Shown here in pieces: positions 48,461 to 58,775 of a stretch of DNA of 64,000 bases. Where the stretch lies: NCBI GenBank assembly GCA_033961575.1, contig CM066732.1:78310187-78374186 (forward strand). The letters run 5' to 3'. Under the pieces are notes generated by a model. The model made no database searches. It worked only from the letters and a program-made list of their open reading frames with translations, and was not told the DNA's origin. The translations under genes were made by a program, and so were the position numbers. The stretch comes from Aselliscus stoliczkanus (taxonomy: Eukaryota > Chordata > Mammalia > Chiroptera > Hipposideridae). Numbering within the stretch: the first letter of the stretch is position 1; each line of letters starts with the position of its first letter.

Positions 48461-49244
48461 ATTCATCAACTGTTAACCAAGAGATAAGAACAACAACAGC
48501 AAAAAAAAGGCATGAAATAAAAGGAAGTTAGGGCAATAGCACACATTACAGAGGGGTAGTGGATGTCTATTTGAGAAGACTGAAAACTATCTTGGTAGCA
48601 GCTTCTTGTTTTTTACTTGATGTCAGATAAGGTATTTTCGAACAGTGAATTATGCAACCAAAAAGCATAACATGTCTGATTGGTATGCACCGCAACTTTA
48701 TACTCTATAGATCGTATCATTTCATAATATGTGTCAAGCATGTAACTTAAAAAGGCACGTATACTTTTCACCTGTGATAAATCACCTTGACTAGGTCACA
48801 GGACAAGTAGTTTGCAGACTGCAGAGTTTTCTAAGTGCCACATAACAGCCCTGAAACATAGTGATGCTCCTCTCATTTTGCTGGCATAAATGACACATGC
48901 CATCAAAATCACCTCCCTATCTCATATCTGTTATATTTTTGACAAGCAGTTTTCATTCAGTAATGTTTGTTCATGTATACAAAAGGAGACATACATCAGG
49001 TTGGGTTTTTTTTCATTTCAAAAGTATGAAAGAATATTCAACCATATTTTTATAATGTTGGCAATATCCTATAATTATTAGAATTAATATGATGAAACAT
49101 AAATATTTAAAACGCAACTTGAATAATTATATAGAGATTTTGTTCCATGGAACTCAACTTTATCTAGTATTTAGTTCCCTCTGTTCCTTTCTTTCTCCTT
49201 CCTTTCTTCTTTCTTTTTTTCCTCCTATCTTTTCTTCTTGCCTT

Positions 49245-49430
49245 CCATAACTATGTATTAAACATGTGTTTTGTATCAAGCACTGTGCTGAGTGCCAGGG
49301 GTCCAGGGATAAGTAGGACAGAATTCCTGCCTCATATGAGTTTACAGTATAGTGAGGTGGACCCATATGTAAATACATTAATCTGAATAAAACATGGTGC
49401 TGTAAACAAAACTCTGATGAGAAAGAGAAT
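49245..49430 (-). repeat. L2 3' end, reversed
   Basis: TATCAAGCACTGTGCTGAGT and ATTCCTGCCTCATATGAG match reversed L2. Confidence 0.6.
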
Positions 49431-49435
49431 AACAC

Positions 49436-49745
49436 TTATTGGGTATCTACTACATGCATGACACCATATTAGATGTTTTATAGATAGTATTCATTTAACC
49501 TTTGTATTTAATCTTTATAAATATTAATAGGTATTTTTACTTTCTTTTTGCAAATGAGGAACTTGAATTGCAGAAATATTAAATAGTGTTAAAAAATTTC
49601 AAAGCTTCTAAGAAATAATCAGCAGTGCTATTAAAGTGGTAAATTATAAACTATTAAGGTGGATTAATTGATTTCTCAATACCTGTTCCTGAGCTAGAAT
49701 CCAACAATCTTGCTACCCACTGCCAAAGCTCACTTTTAGACAGAC
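49436..49745 (-). repeat. MIR
   Basis: ACACTTATTGGGTATCTACT, then CAAATGAGGAACTTGAATTG, in reversed MIR order; diverged toward the right. Confidence 0.5.
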
Positions 49746-50409
49746 AGAAAGAAATAGGTCATTACAGTAAAAGGCAGCATTTGTTTTTAATAACTGGGTT
49801 TTGAACTTTAAGTATAAGAAGACAACAGTATCATTTTACTAACAATTAATTAGAAGAGAAAACAACTAATAATTGGGCAAGTGAATTCTATTGATACTAT
49901 ATATAGAAAAACTATTGACACTATGTATGGAAAATGGAAGATTCTAGAAATGCTATTGAATGGTTTATCTGACCTCCATTTTACCACGTTTCTTTAATTT
50001 CACAGTTTATATGCATTCTTAAAATAGGAAATCATTTTTTCTTTCCTTTTGGGACAGTATGGGTTCAGTTTCTAGAGCTAAGAAATATCTAGAGGACTTA
50101 ATGCCATTTTTACATATTGTGTCTTGTAAGCTTTCTTGGGGGGGAGGGAGAGCAGGCATTTTATAGCTGGTGAAACTGAAGATCCAAGAGTATTAACTAA
50201 AGTGAAAGAAGGGACAGTTAATGAGGCTTCCTCATAAATACAAGTTTAACATTTTCTGTTTTCTTTGTTAATATAGATAAAAGGTAGGTTGTTTGCTTCC
50301 TTCTTCCAAAAAACATATGTTAGATATCTCCTGTGTGCCAGACTTTGTGCTAGGTACTGGGCACAAAAACGAGGTAGCTCCTAGAATAACAAAGATGGAC
50401 CTGTAAAGA

Positions 50410-50600
50410 GCATGTTCTAGGCACTGTACTATGTGTTTTACATAGATTACCTCATTTAACACTTAAAACAACTCTGTCAGAGAGGTACTAACATTGTCTC
50501 CATTTTACAAATAAAGAAAAGGCCCCTAGCAGTGAAGTCCTTGCCCAAGGTCACCCATCCAGGAAGTGGCATTGCTAGGTGTGTTTGAATTTTAATTATT
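50410..50600 (-). repeat. MIR
   Basis: CCATTTTACAAATAAAGAAA and CCTTGCCCAAGGTCACCC are reversed MIR core. Confidence 0.75.
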
Positions 50601-50986
50601 ACATGACCTGGCTATCACAGAGGTATAAACCAAGGACTATAAACAAAGAGCCAGAAGGATATAAAGGGTGCAACTAACTGTGTTGGCTTCAGGCCGTCCA
50701 GATGTGTTAGAGAGGAGATAGCATTTGAGCTTCACCTTGAAAGAAGAAGTAGTGGATATACACTGGGTATGGATGAGTGGAAGGGCATCTGAGGCTAAAG
50801 GAAAACCCACATGCAAAGGCACGGAGGTGTAAAAGGGCAAGGCAAGGTCAAAGCAACAGTTCAGGATCAGCCAAAAATGAGTCAACAGACCTAAAGCCAG
50901 ATGAGGAAGGTTTGCATGCTTCAACAAGGAGCTGAGGCTTTGCACTGCAGGCCACAGAAAACAAAGGAGAAAGTGTGTAGAAGATT

Positions 50987-50990
50987 GAGT

Positions 50991-51027
<37 letters not shown>
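50987..51027. repeat. (GT)n microsatellite
   Basis: About 20 GT units with one GTGA interruption. Confidence 0.92.
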
Positions 51028-51028
<1 letters not shown>

Positions 51029-51124
51029 AAGATAATGCTTGCAGCTGAGAATGGACTGGAGTACAAAGTCTACCTGTAACTGTAACCGGCTATGAGAGAA
51101 AGAAGGGGCTGCCCTGAGGCTCTA

Positions 51125-51960
51125 TGTGATAATGTGATTTAGAATAAGAAATACATATTTGGTCTTTGTCCCCAAACCCCGATACAGGGCTCTTAAAACC
51201 CTGGTAAATTCTTAAGTGATAAGAGCAGAAGCATCTTTTGTGGTACTAAGAGAACTCTGCATAGGCACCTAGATGGGGGCTGATCAATCATAAGACCAAG
51301 CCTTGATCAGAAGCTTGGAATTTTCAGTTCCACCGCCCCACCCCACTTATATAGAGAGGAGAAAGGGGCTGGAAATGGAGTTAATAATTGATCATGCCTA
51401 TGTGAGGAAGCCTCCATAAAATCCCAATAATAAAGGGTTTGGAGAGCTTCCAGGCTGGCAAACACATCCACACCAGGAGGGTGAAACACCCCAACCGCAC
51501 AGGGACAGAAGCTCCTGTGTTTGGGACCCCGAGATCTCACCCAGTGTATCTCTTCATCTGACTGTTCATCTGTATCCTTTATCATATCCTTCAATAAGCT
51601 GGTAAATGTAAGTAAGTGTTTCCATGAGTTCTGTGAGCCGCTCTAGCAAATTACTCGAACCCAAGGAGTAGGTAATGGGAACCTCCGATTTGTAGCTAAG
51701 TCGGACAGTAGTTGTAAGTAATCGGGATCTACTCATGCGATGGCATCTGAAATGGGATAAGAGCTGTCTTGTGGGACCGAACCCTTAACCTGCAGGATCT
51801 GAACTGTCTCTAAGCAGATAGTGTCAGGGATGAGTTAACTTGTAGAATACCCAGCTCGGGTCCAGAAAATTTCTTATTGTGGGGAAAAGAAATACACACA
51901 CACATTTTGTAACCAGACGTGGCAGAAGTGAAGTGTTCTGTGTGAAAGTAAAGGAGAAAG
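51125..51960 (+). repeat. LTR-like dispersed mammalian repeat, family not named
   Basis: A coherent block running TGTGATAATGTGATTTAGAA, GATGGGGGCTGATCAATCAT, GAAGCCTCCATAAAATCCC, GTGAGCCGCTCTAGCAAATT, GGGAACCTCCGATTTGTAGC and GCAGAAGTGAAGTGTTCTGT. I recognise this order from other mammalian genomes as a dispersed repeat. A TATA-like box (ACTTATATAGAG) and AATAAA signals suggest an LTR. No coding region is attached. Confidence 0.55.
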
Positions 51961-52094
51961 ACAGAAGGGAAATCTGTTTTTTTCTTTTTCTTAATTTACT
52001 CTACTTCTGGGGGTGTCCAAGTAGTTAAACAGCCTATGCTGCGCAGGATGCTGAGGTGGTAAATAACACCAGGTAATAAGGGGAGTAATTATGT

Positions 52095-52290
52095 ACACCC
52101 CTACGTGCCATGTTATTGTGCTAACCATTTTTATATAGATTATTCACTCGATCCTCACAACAACCCTCAGAGGTTATTTCTTTCTCTGTTTTGCAGAGGA
52201 GAACCCTGACTGCTAGGAAAGTTATGTAAGGTCATATAGGTGATCACTGGCAGAGCTGGAATCCAAACCAACCAGGCCTGTCTTCCTCCA
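52095..52290 (-). repeat. MIR
   Basis: ATCCTCACAACAACCCTCAG, GGTCATATAGGTGATCACTG and GCAGAGCTGGAATCCAAACC are reversed MIR. Confidence 0.8.
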
Positions 52291-52723
52291 AAGCCCATGG
52301 CCTTTCACGGAGGATACACTCAAGGACACCACTGTTTATTTAATAGTTCCATTCATTCCAGTTTGCCTTCATTGAATTTAAATAAAGTGCCTTGGAGAGC
52401 CAAAGTGTTAGAGCAGCAAACAGAGAGGACAAAATAAGGGTCACAAAGCAGATCTATAACATGCAGGCCTAGTTAGGGGCTCGTTTTAAAAGGATGTTCT
52501 GTATATCACCTTTGTTGGCATGCTGCCATTCTTCTAAAAGGGAAATTTCTAGAGGTGCATGTGTCATTTGCACTTGTGGTTTTGGAAACTTCCCAGAAAA
52601 CTATGATCTGAATAAAAGGATATGATATTAATGTAAAAATTATACTTAGCTTTACCTAGCAACCAAACTTCCAGAATCAAGGTTATTGCTAAAATGATTT
52701 TGAGTATGCTTAGTGCATTTAGG

Positions 52724-52724
<1 letters not shown>

Positions 52725-52775
<51 letters not shown>
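52725..52775. repeat. (CA)n microsatellite
   Basis: About 25 uninterrupted AC units. Confidence 0.95.
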
Positions 52776-52777
<2 letters not shown>

Positions 52778-53261
52778 GTCTTTTTAGAGAAACCCTGCTA
52801 GCTTGCTTCCCTCAGGACCTGTTTGTAATATTGCATTCCAGTGACTAAACGGCCTAGATATTTATATCAAGCGTCACACTACTGTGGCAAGGTGCAGTTG
52901 TACTTGTATTATCATTCATTAAGTTTTACAAGTAGATTGGTAAAGATAATCCACATGGCATGTGTGCTATATAAATGTTGGCTGCTGCTGCTGTTGTTAT
53001 TCATCATCATTATCATTTTTCCAATCCAACCAGTCACCAGCATTAGTATTCTCAGGGGTAGACCCTAGAACTGTTTGGAGGGTAAGCTGTAGCAGAAATC
53101 GCATTATGCCTTCGACCACAGAATTATATTCCTTTATCCGAAAAGGGCATTCTTCCAATAATCAGATTGACTTAACCAAGCCAAGCATCATCTCATGATT
53201 TTCCTCTTCTATTTTTCCTCCTCTTCTTTCTTTCCTTCAACAAACCCTGATGATTTACAAA

Positions 53262-53425
53262 CCTTGATGATTACTTCATCCATTTATTCAACAAATATTT
53301 ATTGAGTGCATACTCTATGCCAGACCTGGTTCCAGGTGCTGGGGTTAGGGTAGCGAATAAAGCAAACAAAAATACCTGCCCTCAAGAAGATGCCATTCTA
53401 GTGGACTGGTCACATCACACATCTC
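53262..53425 (-). repeat. L2 3' end, reversed
   Basis: TTCAACAAATATTTATTGAG, GTTCCAGGTGCTGGGG and CCTGCCCTCAAGAAGATGCC. It supplies the start of the 183-codon open frame at 53302, which argues against that frame being a gene. Confidence 0.75.
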
Positions 53426-53930
53426 AACCAGACCATCAGTCCACTCTGTCAGGACTCAGGACAAGCAACAGGAGAAGAATGGGGCAACCAGACAGCTGCC
53501 CCCCCCACCGCCCTCCTCTCCCCACACCCGTGACTTTCACCCCTCCCCCCACCCTCCTGCTGGAGTCTGACTACACACCAGTGTGGTTAAGAAAAAATTT
53601 CCCTATCACTACACTCTGCTGTGATGCTTTGGGTTGTTATCACCTCTGGAGTCTCACAGCTCTTGCACCTGAGGTCATGGCTCTCCTGTCCAACCAGCAG
53701 ACACCTAACACCAAGGGCCTGGGGTACAAAGCTTTTAATGAGGAAAAGCATGAAGACCTGAAAAAACTGAGGGCATTTTACATGAAAACCAAGACTCCTG
53801 ACTTCAGGCCCTATGCAGGCACCTTCTCATTAGATCTGAACCTGCCCTGCTGAGGAGCTGTGTAATCTAGGAATCCATCCACACACAGAGTCCACCTCTG
53901 CTGAGCTAGAAATGTACGTCAGCAATGCCT

Positions 53931-54004
53931 CAAGGGCATGACCAGAGAGATGGAACTTGACCTATTTCAAGGGCATGGCCAGGGAGATGAAATTTGACCT
54001 ACTT
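53931..54004. repeat. Two-copy tandem repeat, 37-bp unit
   Basis: CAAGGGCATGACCAGAGAGA and CAAGGGCATGGCCAGGGAGA begin adjacent 37-bp units that differ at a handful of positions. Confidence 0.85.
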
Positions 54005-54559
54005 CATACTCGGGCTCCTTCTCTGTAGGAGTTTAATGAGTTTTCTTAAACCAGATATTTTTGGTTTCCCTAAAAAGAAAGGAAACAAGATTCAAAATGA
54101 TTCATTTAGAAATACCCTTTGACTGTGCAATGTTGATTAAAACCACTATTTTTAAATGAGGGCATGTAAGTAGATGATTACCACTTATCCATTATAAGAG
54201 CAGAAACAGAAACTGTCTAAAAATAGGTAAACTCTCAGAAAACTAAAAAAATGTGTTTTGGCCAGTGATTCATCTTCTTTCCATCACACCAGATCTTTTA
54301 CTAAAAGTAATAACATGAGGAAAATAGATGCTTTGAGTTGGTTTTCTTATTTTCTCTTTTCTCCTGGTGGAGGTGACTAATGAACAGTGAAATGTCCAAG
54401 AGGTAGTCAGGAAGCCACAGAGGAGAAGAGGAGGAGCAAAGGACAGAAATAACCCACGAATGGTAGCTAGGTCAGAAAAAATGTGTAATGGAGTGCATTT
54501 CCATTTTACAAGGTAAGGGAAGAGCCACGAAAATAATAGTTATACTGGTTTAATGACAG

Positions 54560-54770
54560 TAATTAATAGTTGCCTGCCTCTACTATGCTAGATCTAGTGC
54601 CTGCCAGGTATTTTATATCCATTATCTCTCAGCAATCTTGCAAAGGCAGCATTATTCTTCTTTAGAGAAGAAAAATTGGAGTCTCAGAGAGTTAAGTAAC
54701 TTGCCCAGGCCTACATAGCAGGGTGGTAGAGCCTGGATTGGAACCCAAACTCAGTGTCCTTCTCTTCCAT
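54560..54770 (-). repeat. MIR
   Basis: GAGTCTCAGAGAGTTAAGTA, ACTTGCCCAGGCCTACATAG and CCTGGATTGGAACCCAAACT are reversed MIR. Confidence 0.8.
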
Positions 54771-54821
54771 CACAGGTGTCTTCCACACCACTCTACAGTA
54801 TACATTTCTCAAATTGGAATA

Positions 54822-55391
54822 TGAGGTCAGACAATGAAGTTCACACACTCATCCTAGAAAAAGTGCTACATACCTTATTGCTGAATATCACTATGGTCAC
54901 CTTCAAAGTACTCCCCTTGGGAAGCTGTGCACCAACATCAGCACCTAATCCAAACTTCAAGGTAATTCTGGAACTCTTTTTCTGGAATGGCCATCACACC
55001 TGTCATCAAATTACCCTTAATGTCCTGAATGTCATAAAAATGTCTTCCTTTCAATATTCCCTTTATCTTCATGTAAAGAAAGAAGTCATTGGAGGCCAGA
55101 TCAGGTGACTAGGGAGGGTGTTCCAATACAGTTATTTGTTTACTGGCTAAAAACTCCCTCACAGACAGTGCCGTGTGAGCTGGTGCGTTGTTGTGATGCA
55201 AGAGTCATGAATTGTTGGCAAAAAGTTCAGGTCATCTAACTTTGTCATGCAGTTTTTTCAGCACTTCCAAATAGTAAACTTGGTTAACGGTTTGTCCAGC
55301 TGTTACAAATTCATAACGAATAATCCCTTTGATATCAAAAAAGGTTAACAACATCATTGCAAGAAGTTTGCAAACTTAATTGTCCAACCTT
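54822..55391 (-). pseudogene. Mariner transposon with deleted and broken transposase
   Basis: Imperfect inverted ends (GGTCAGACAATGAAGTTC at left; reverse of AACTTAATTGTCCAACC at right) bound about 570 bp, under half of a full mariner. On the minus strand the C-terminal part of a mariner transposase is readable: FDIKGIIRYEF, then NAPAHTALSVREFLASKQ, SPDLASNDFF carrying the third catalytic Asp, and GEYFEGDHSDIQQ. In-frame stops occur and the N-terminal half is missing, so it cannot make an active enzyme. Mariner family membership is secure; subfamily not assigned. Confidence 0.85.
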
Positions 55392-55799
55392 GTATATTAT
55401 GTTGTTATGACAATTTAAAACATATTAAATAACATTCTAGTGAGACATATAGGATATCATTGGCTTATACAATACAAACCTTAGTGTACAGAAAAATTAC
55501 CTAGAGAACACGTTCAAATTATATATTCTTGGTTGCCACTCCTGGAAGATTGAGATTCAATAGGTCTGGGATAGCATTCAGGAATCTACATTTTCAACAA
55601 GTAATTAATATTGGTGATCCTCAGATCACATTTCGAAAAACAATGTCGTAAACCTTACCCCAAATTGCCAATTCTCAATGTACTATTCCCTTGCCTTGCC
55701 ACTTGTTTTATTCTAAGATATATGGAGCCAAGCCAATGAGTTCGTACTCTGATGTAGTGGGAAACATATATATACAATCCTGGTGGGGAGAGGCCTAGG

Positions 55800-55915
55800 T
55801 TGTTGGTAGAATTCTGTTGCTAACTAGTTGGGTAAACTCAAACAATTGCTTTAAATGTTTATGGGCCTTTGCTTCCTCATTTGTAAAATGAAGAGTTTCT
55901 AAAATTACACAACTA
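55800..55915 (+). repeat. MIR
   Basis: TTGCTAACTAGTTGGGTAAA and CTTCCTCATTTGTAAAATGA are MIR sense core. Confidence 0.6.
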
Positions 55916-56394
55916 TGATTTTATTTGGCTAAAGAAAGCCAATTTTTTTAAATGGTGATGATCTATAGAGCCCAAACATTTCAAAGATGAAATGTAAGAA
56001 GTAGAGTCTACTTTTATAAACTTTGCCATATTAACACAGTGCCTCCAAATATCATGAGTTTGGGGGAAAGGAATGGAAATCCTAAAATGGAAGCGGTATA
56101 ACTTAAGTTATATTTTTAAAACAATTCAGTTGTTGGCTTAGTAGCCAATTTCCTCAAGCACGTAGTCACTTCTATACTAATACTTCAAGCACATAGTATT
56201 TCAAATCTGAAAAAGCATGTTGTTACACAATCACTCATTTTAATTTTCAGTAGCATCTTGAAGTTCAAAGCTATTTTGAGTTTGTTTTTAAAGAACTAAA
56301 GATAGCCTTTGATTTACATCAACATACCTTTGGATATTGAAAACACAGGTTGAGAATTGCTGATGTATTCCTTGTTTTAAAACACCCAATGTAG

Positions 56395-56515
56395 GGCTGG
56401 TCGAGTGGCGCGGTGGTTAAGTGCTGGCTTGGGAAGCCAGCGGCTTGGGAAGTCAGTGGCCCCGGTTCGGGTCCCACATATGAGGACCAGTGACACTGCC
56501 CTCAAAAACAACAAC
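56395..56515 (+). repeat. Head-only SINE with (AAC)n tail
   Basis: Only the tRNA-like head and the first part of the body are present, joined directly to CAACAACAACAACAAAATA. The head contains a local duplication GCTTGGGAAGCCAG / GCTTGGGAAGTCAG not seen in the other copies. Confidence 0.8.
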
Positions 56516-56831
56516 AACAACAAAATAAAAACCACCCAACATATGGCTTATTTGATGGTTAATGTCCATGGAGACAAGCTTAACAAGTGCAAGTCACACA
56601 AATGAAGTCACAAGTTACAAAAAAGAAGGAAGGAAGGCCACTGGTGAAAGAGCTATGGCTCTAACTCAAGGAGGAAAATTACGAAGAACACTTGCTGCAG
56701 TTTCAGAAAATTATGTATTCCTCTTTGCGCTGTGGAATATTCTTCATGGAACAGCTTCATGGAAGGCACTAATTCGTTTGCTCAAAGAGCCTAGTCTAGT
56801 GGCAGAATTTGGTTACAGAAAGAGACAAGGA

Positions 56832-57299
56832 GGGCCGGCCATGTAGCGCGTTGGTTAAGAGTTGGCTTGGGACACCAGCTCTGAGCAGCAGAGCCCCAGT
56901 TTGGATCCCACATGAGGGCCAGCAACACTGCGCCTTCTACAGCTAAGACGGTGAACAATAGCTCAACTTGGAGCTGGGTTGCCAAGAGTCACCAGCGATG
57001 GCTTAGGCTGCAGCAGAGCTGCAGTGGCCTGCCGTGAGCTACAGTGAGTGACTGGCAGTTGGCGTGAGCAGCCGGCAGCTGGTGTGAGCTGCCAAGAGCC
57101 GCCGTGAGCAGCCGTCCAGTGGCCAATGACTGATTGCCTCACCCGGGAAGAGCACAATGATAATACGAACATGGGCCAGTGAAGCGACATCCTCCACAAC
57201 TAGACTGAAGATCAAAAGGAAAGCAATTTGTCTGTTCCCCTTCCCTGATTCCCCAATGCTGTTCCCCCACCCCAATTCCCCAATAATAATAAAAAAAAA
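56832..57299 (+). repeat. tRNA-derived SINE, long form, perfect target duplication
   Basis: Head GGGCCGGCCATGTAGCGCGT, body, tail AATTCCCCAATAATAATAA plus A-run. AGACAAGGA flanks both ends. Confidence 0.9.
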
Positions 57300-57767
57300 A
57301 GACAAGGAAAATATATTACATGAGAAATCTGAATCACCAGAAACAAAAGAAACAATTCACTCAACTATGAACTAAGTTGAGATGCACTACTTATAGCAAT
57401 GTTGAGGGAGACATTAATTTCACATTTTGGTAGTGTGTAATATTTTCTCCAGCATTTTGCAGTATAATTTAGCAGCTTTTATTTAAAAAGGAACTTTTCA
57501 ACTCAATTGATGCCAGTTTTATATCCAAAGCTTTCAATTAAACCACATTCTCAGAAGCATCATATTAAGTAAACTCAATGCACTCATAATCCTACATATA
57601 GTCTGTATAGCATAGTAGAGTCACTTAGGGGAGTGTTCTGAGATTATTTTGCATGTATCATAGGGATAAACATACTTTTTTTTCTATGTATTTTCTAGCT
57701 ATTTCCTTAGCAAGATCTTGTAAAGCTCATAAATTGACTTTGACTTCTTCATTTTATGATTTTGCAG

Positions 57768-57845
57768 CATACAAGAAAGATAAAATGTTTTCTGCTGCTG
57801 CTAAGGAGTATAACATTGCTACAGACTATTTACTTGTATTGCCAG
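57768..57845 (+). other. Exon-like segment of unknown origin
   Basis: A pyrimidine-rich tract ending GATTTTGCAG precedes, and CCAG|GTAAGC follows, a 78-bp segment (26 codons, frame-preserving) that is open in one frame as YKKDKMFSAAAKEYNIATD and onward to LLVLPG. The splice signals are good and the composition is unlike its surroundings. I do not recognise the peptide and see no matching neighbours, so it may be a chance pseudo-exon, a lncRNA exon or part of an unknown gene. Confidence 0.3.
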
Positions 57846-58589
57846 GTAAGCTCAGAGGTTAAAATAAAAAGCTTACTTTTTTAGGTTAAGAATTCTAAGG
57901 AAAACAATGTTTTTATATTCCATACTAATCTTCAATAACATTCATAAATGCTATGATCTAAAACCACCAAAGTAACTTTTTTTCTGCCTTAAGAAAATTC
58001 CAGCCAATAACCTTCAATCCACACATAACCCAAGATATGAACTCAGAACCAAACCAATGATGAGCTTTGAAAGAACAGATGAGCACCAAGCTATCTATGT
58101 AGGTGCTCAAGAACCCTGTCCTTTCACATTTTACTGCATCTGCTAAAATGAAAAACAGTTTTATGAGCCTGAAAGGGGCTGGTGGAATTATAGAGCTCTC
58201 TCTACCAAGACCAATGAGAAGAGTAGCCCCTAGTGGGCCAGGAACATCTATAATCATGACTTTCAGAAATCATTGGAAGACAACTTGGCCTGAAAAATTT
58301 GCATTTGCCTAATTTCTTAGAGGCTCTGGGCCCACTTAAACATCTTTGGGTATAATTATGGTCTAAGGACATCCTGTCAGTGCTGAGGTGAATACAGAGA
58401 GACAGGCCTTTGTTGAAAATGTGTCTATTTTGTACTTAAGAGTAAATAGTTTTTTCTAGAATTATTATTTAGGCATTCAGAATTTGAATATGTTAAAAAC
58501 TTCTCCATGATGATTCTGAATAACTCTGGTGTCTGAAAGGGCCAGAAGAAGAAGTAGCAAAGTAGATGAAATGAATTAATAGTAATGGC

Positions 58590-58775
58590 ATCTAAACTTT
58601 ATCAAGTATTTGACCTTAATGGTCTTGTTTAATCCTCACAGTAATCTTTTAAGATAAGTATAATATATTCCATTTTACAATTGTGGAAACAGAGTTCCAA
58701 AGAAGTTGAGCTACTTGCTTAAGGATTCATAGCTCCCTGGGAATGGCAGAACAAGAATTTCACCCAGGCAGCAGG
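58590..58775 (-). repeat. MIR
   Basis: TTAATCCTCACAGTAATCTT, CATTTTACAATTGTGGAAAC and TTTCACCCAGGCAGCAGGG are reversed MIR. Confidence 0.75.

Larger units (their letters stand above)
50300..51060 (-). repeat. L2, reversed, with an internal MIR
   Basis: TCCTGTGTGCCAGACTTTGT at the start, then GGAGATAGCATTTGAGCTTC, CATGCAAAGGCACGGAGG and AGGAGCTGAGGCTTTGCAC follow reversed L2. A MIR lies at about 50410-50600. Confidence 0.65.

Noticed and set aside
56562..56846. 94-codon plus-strand open frame between two SINEs
   Set aside because: It runs into the head of the downstream SINE; no known motif and no supporting neighbours.
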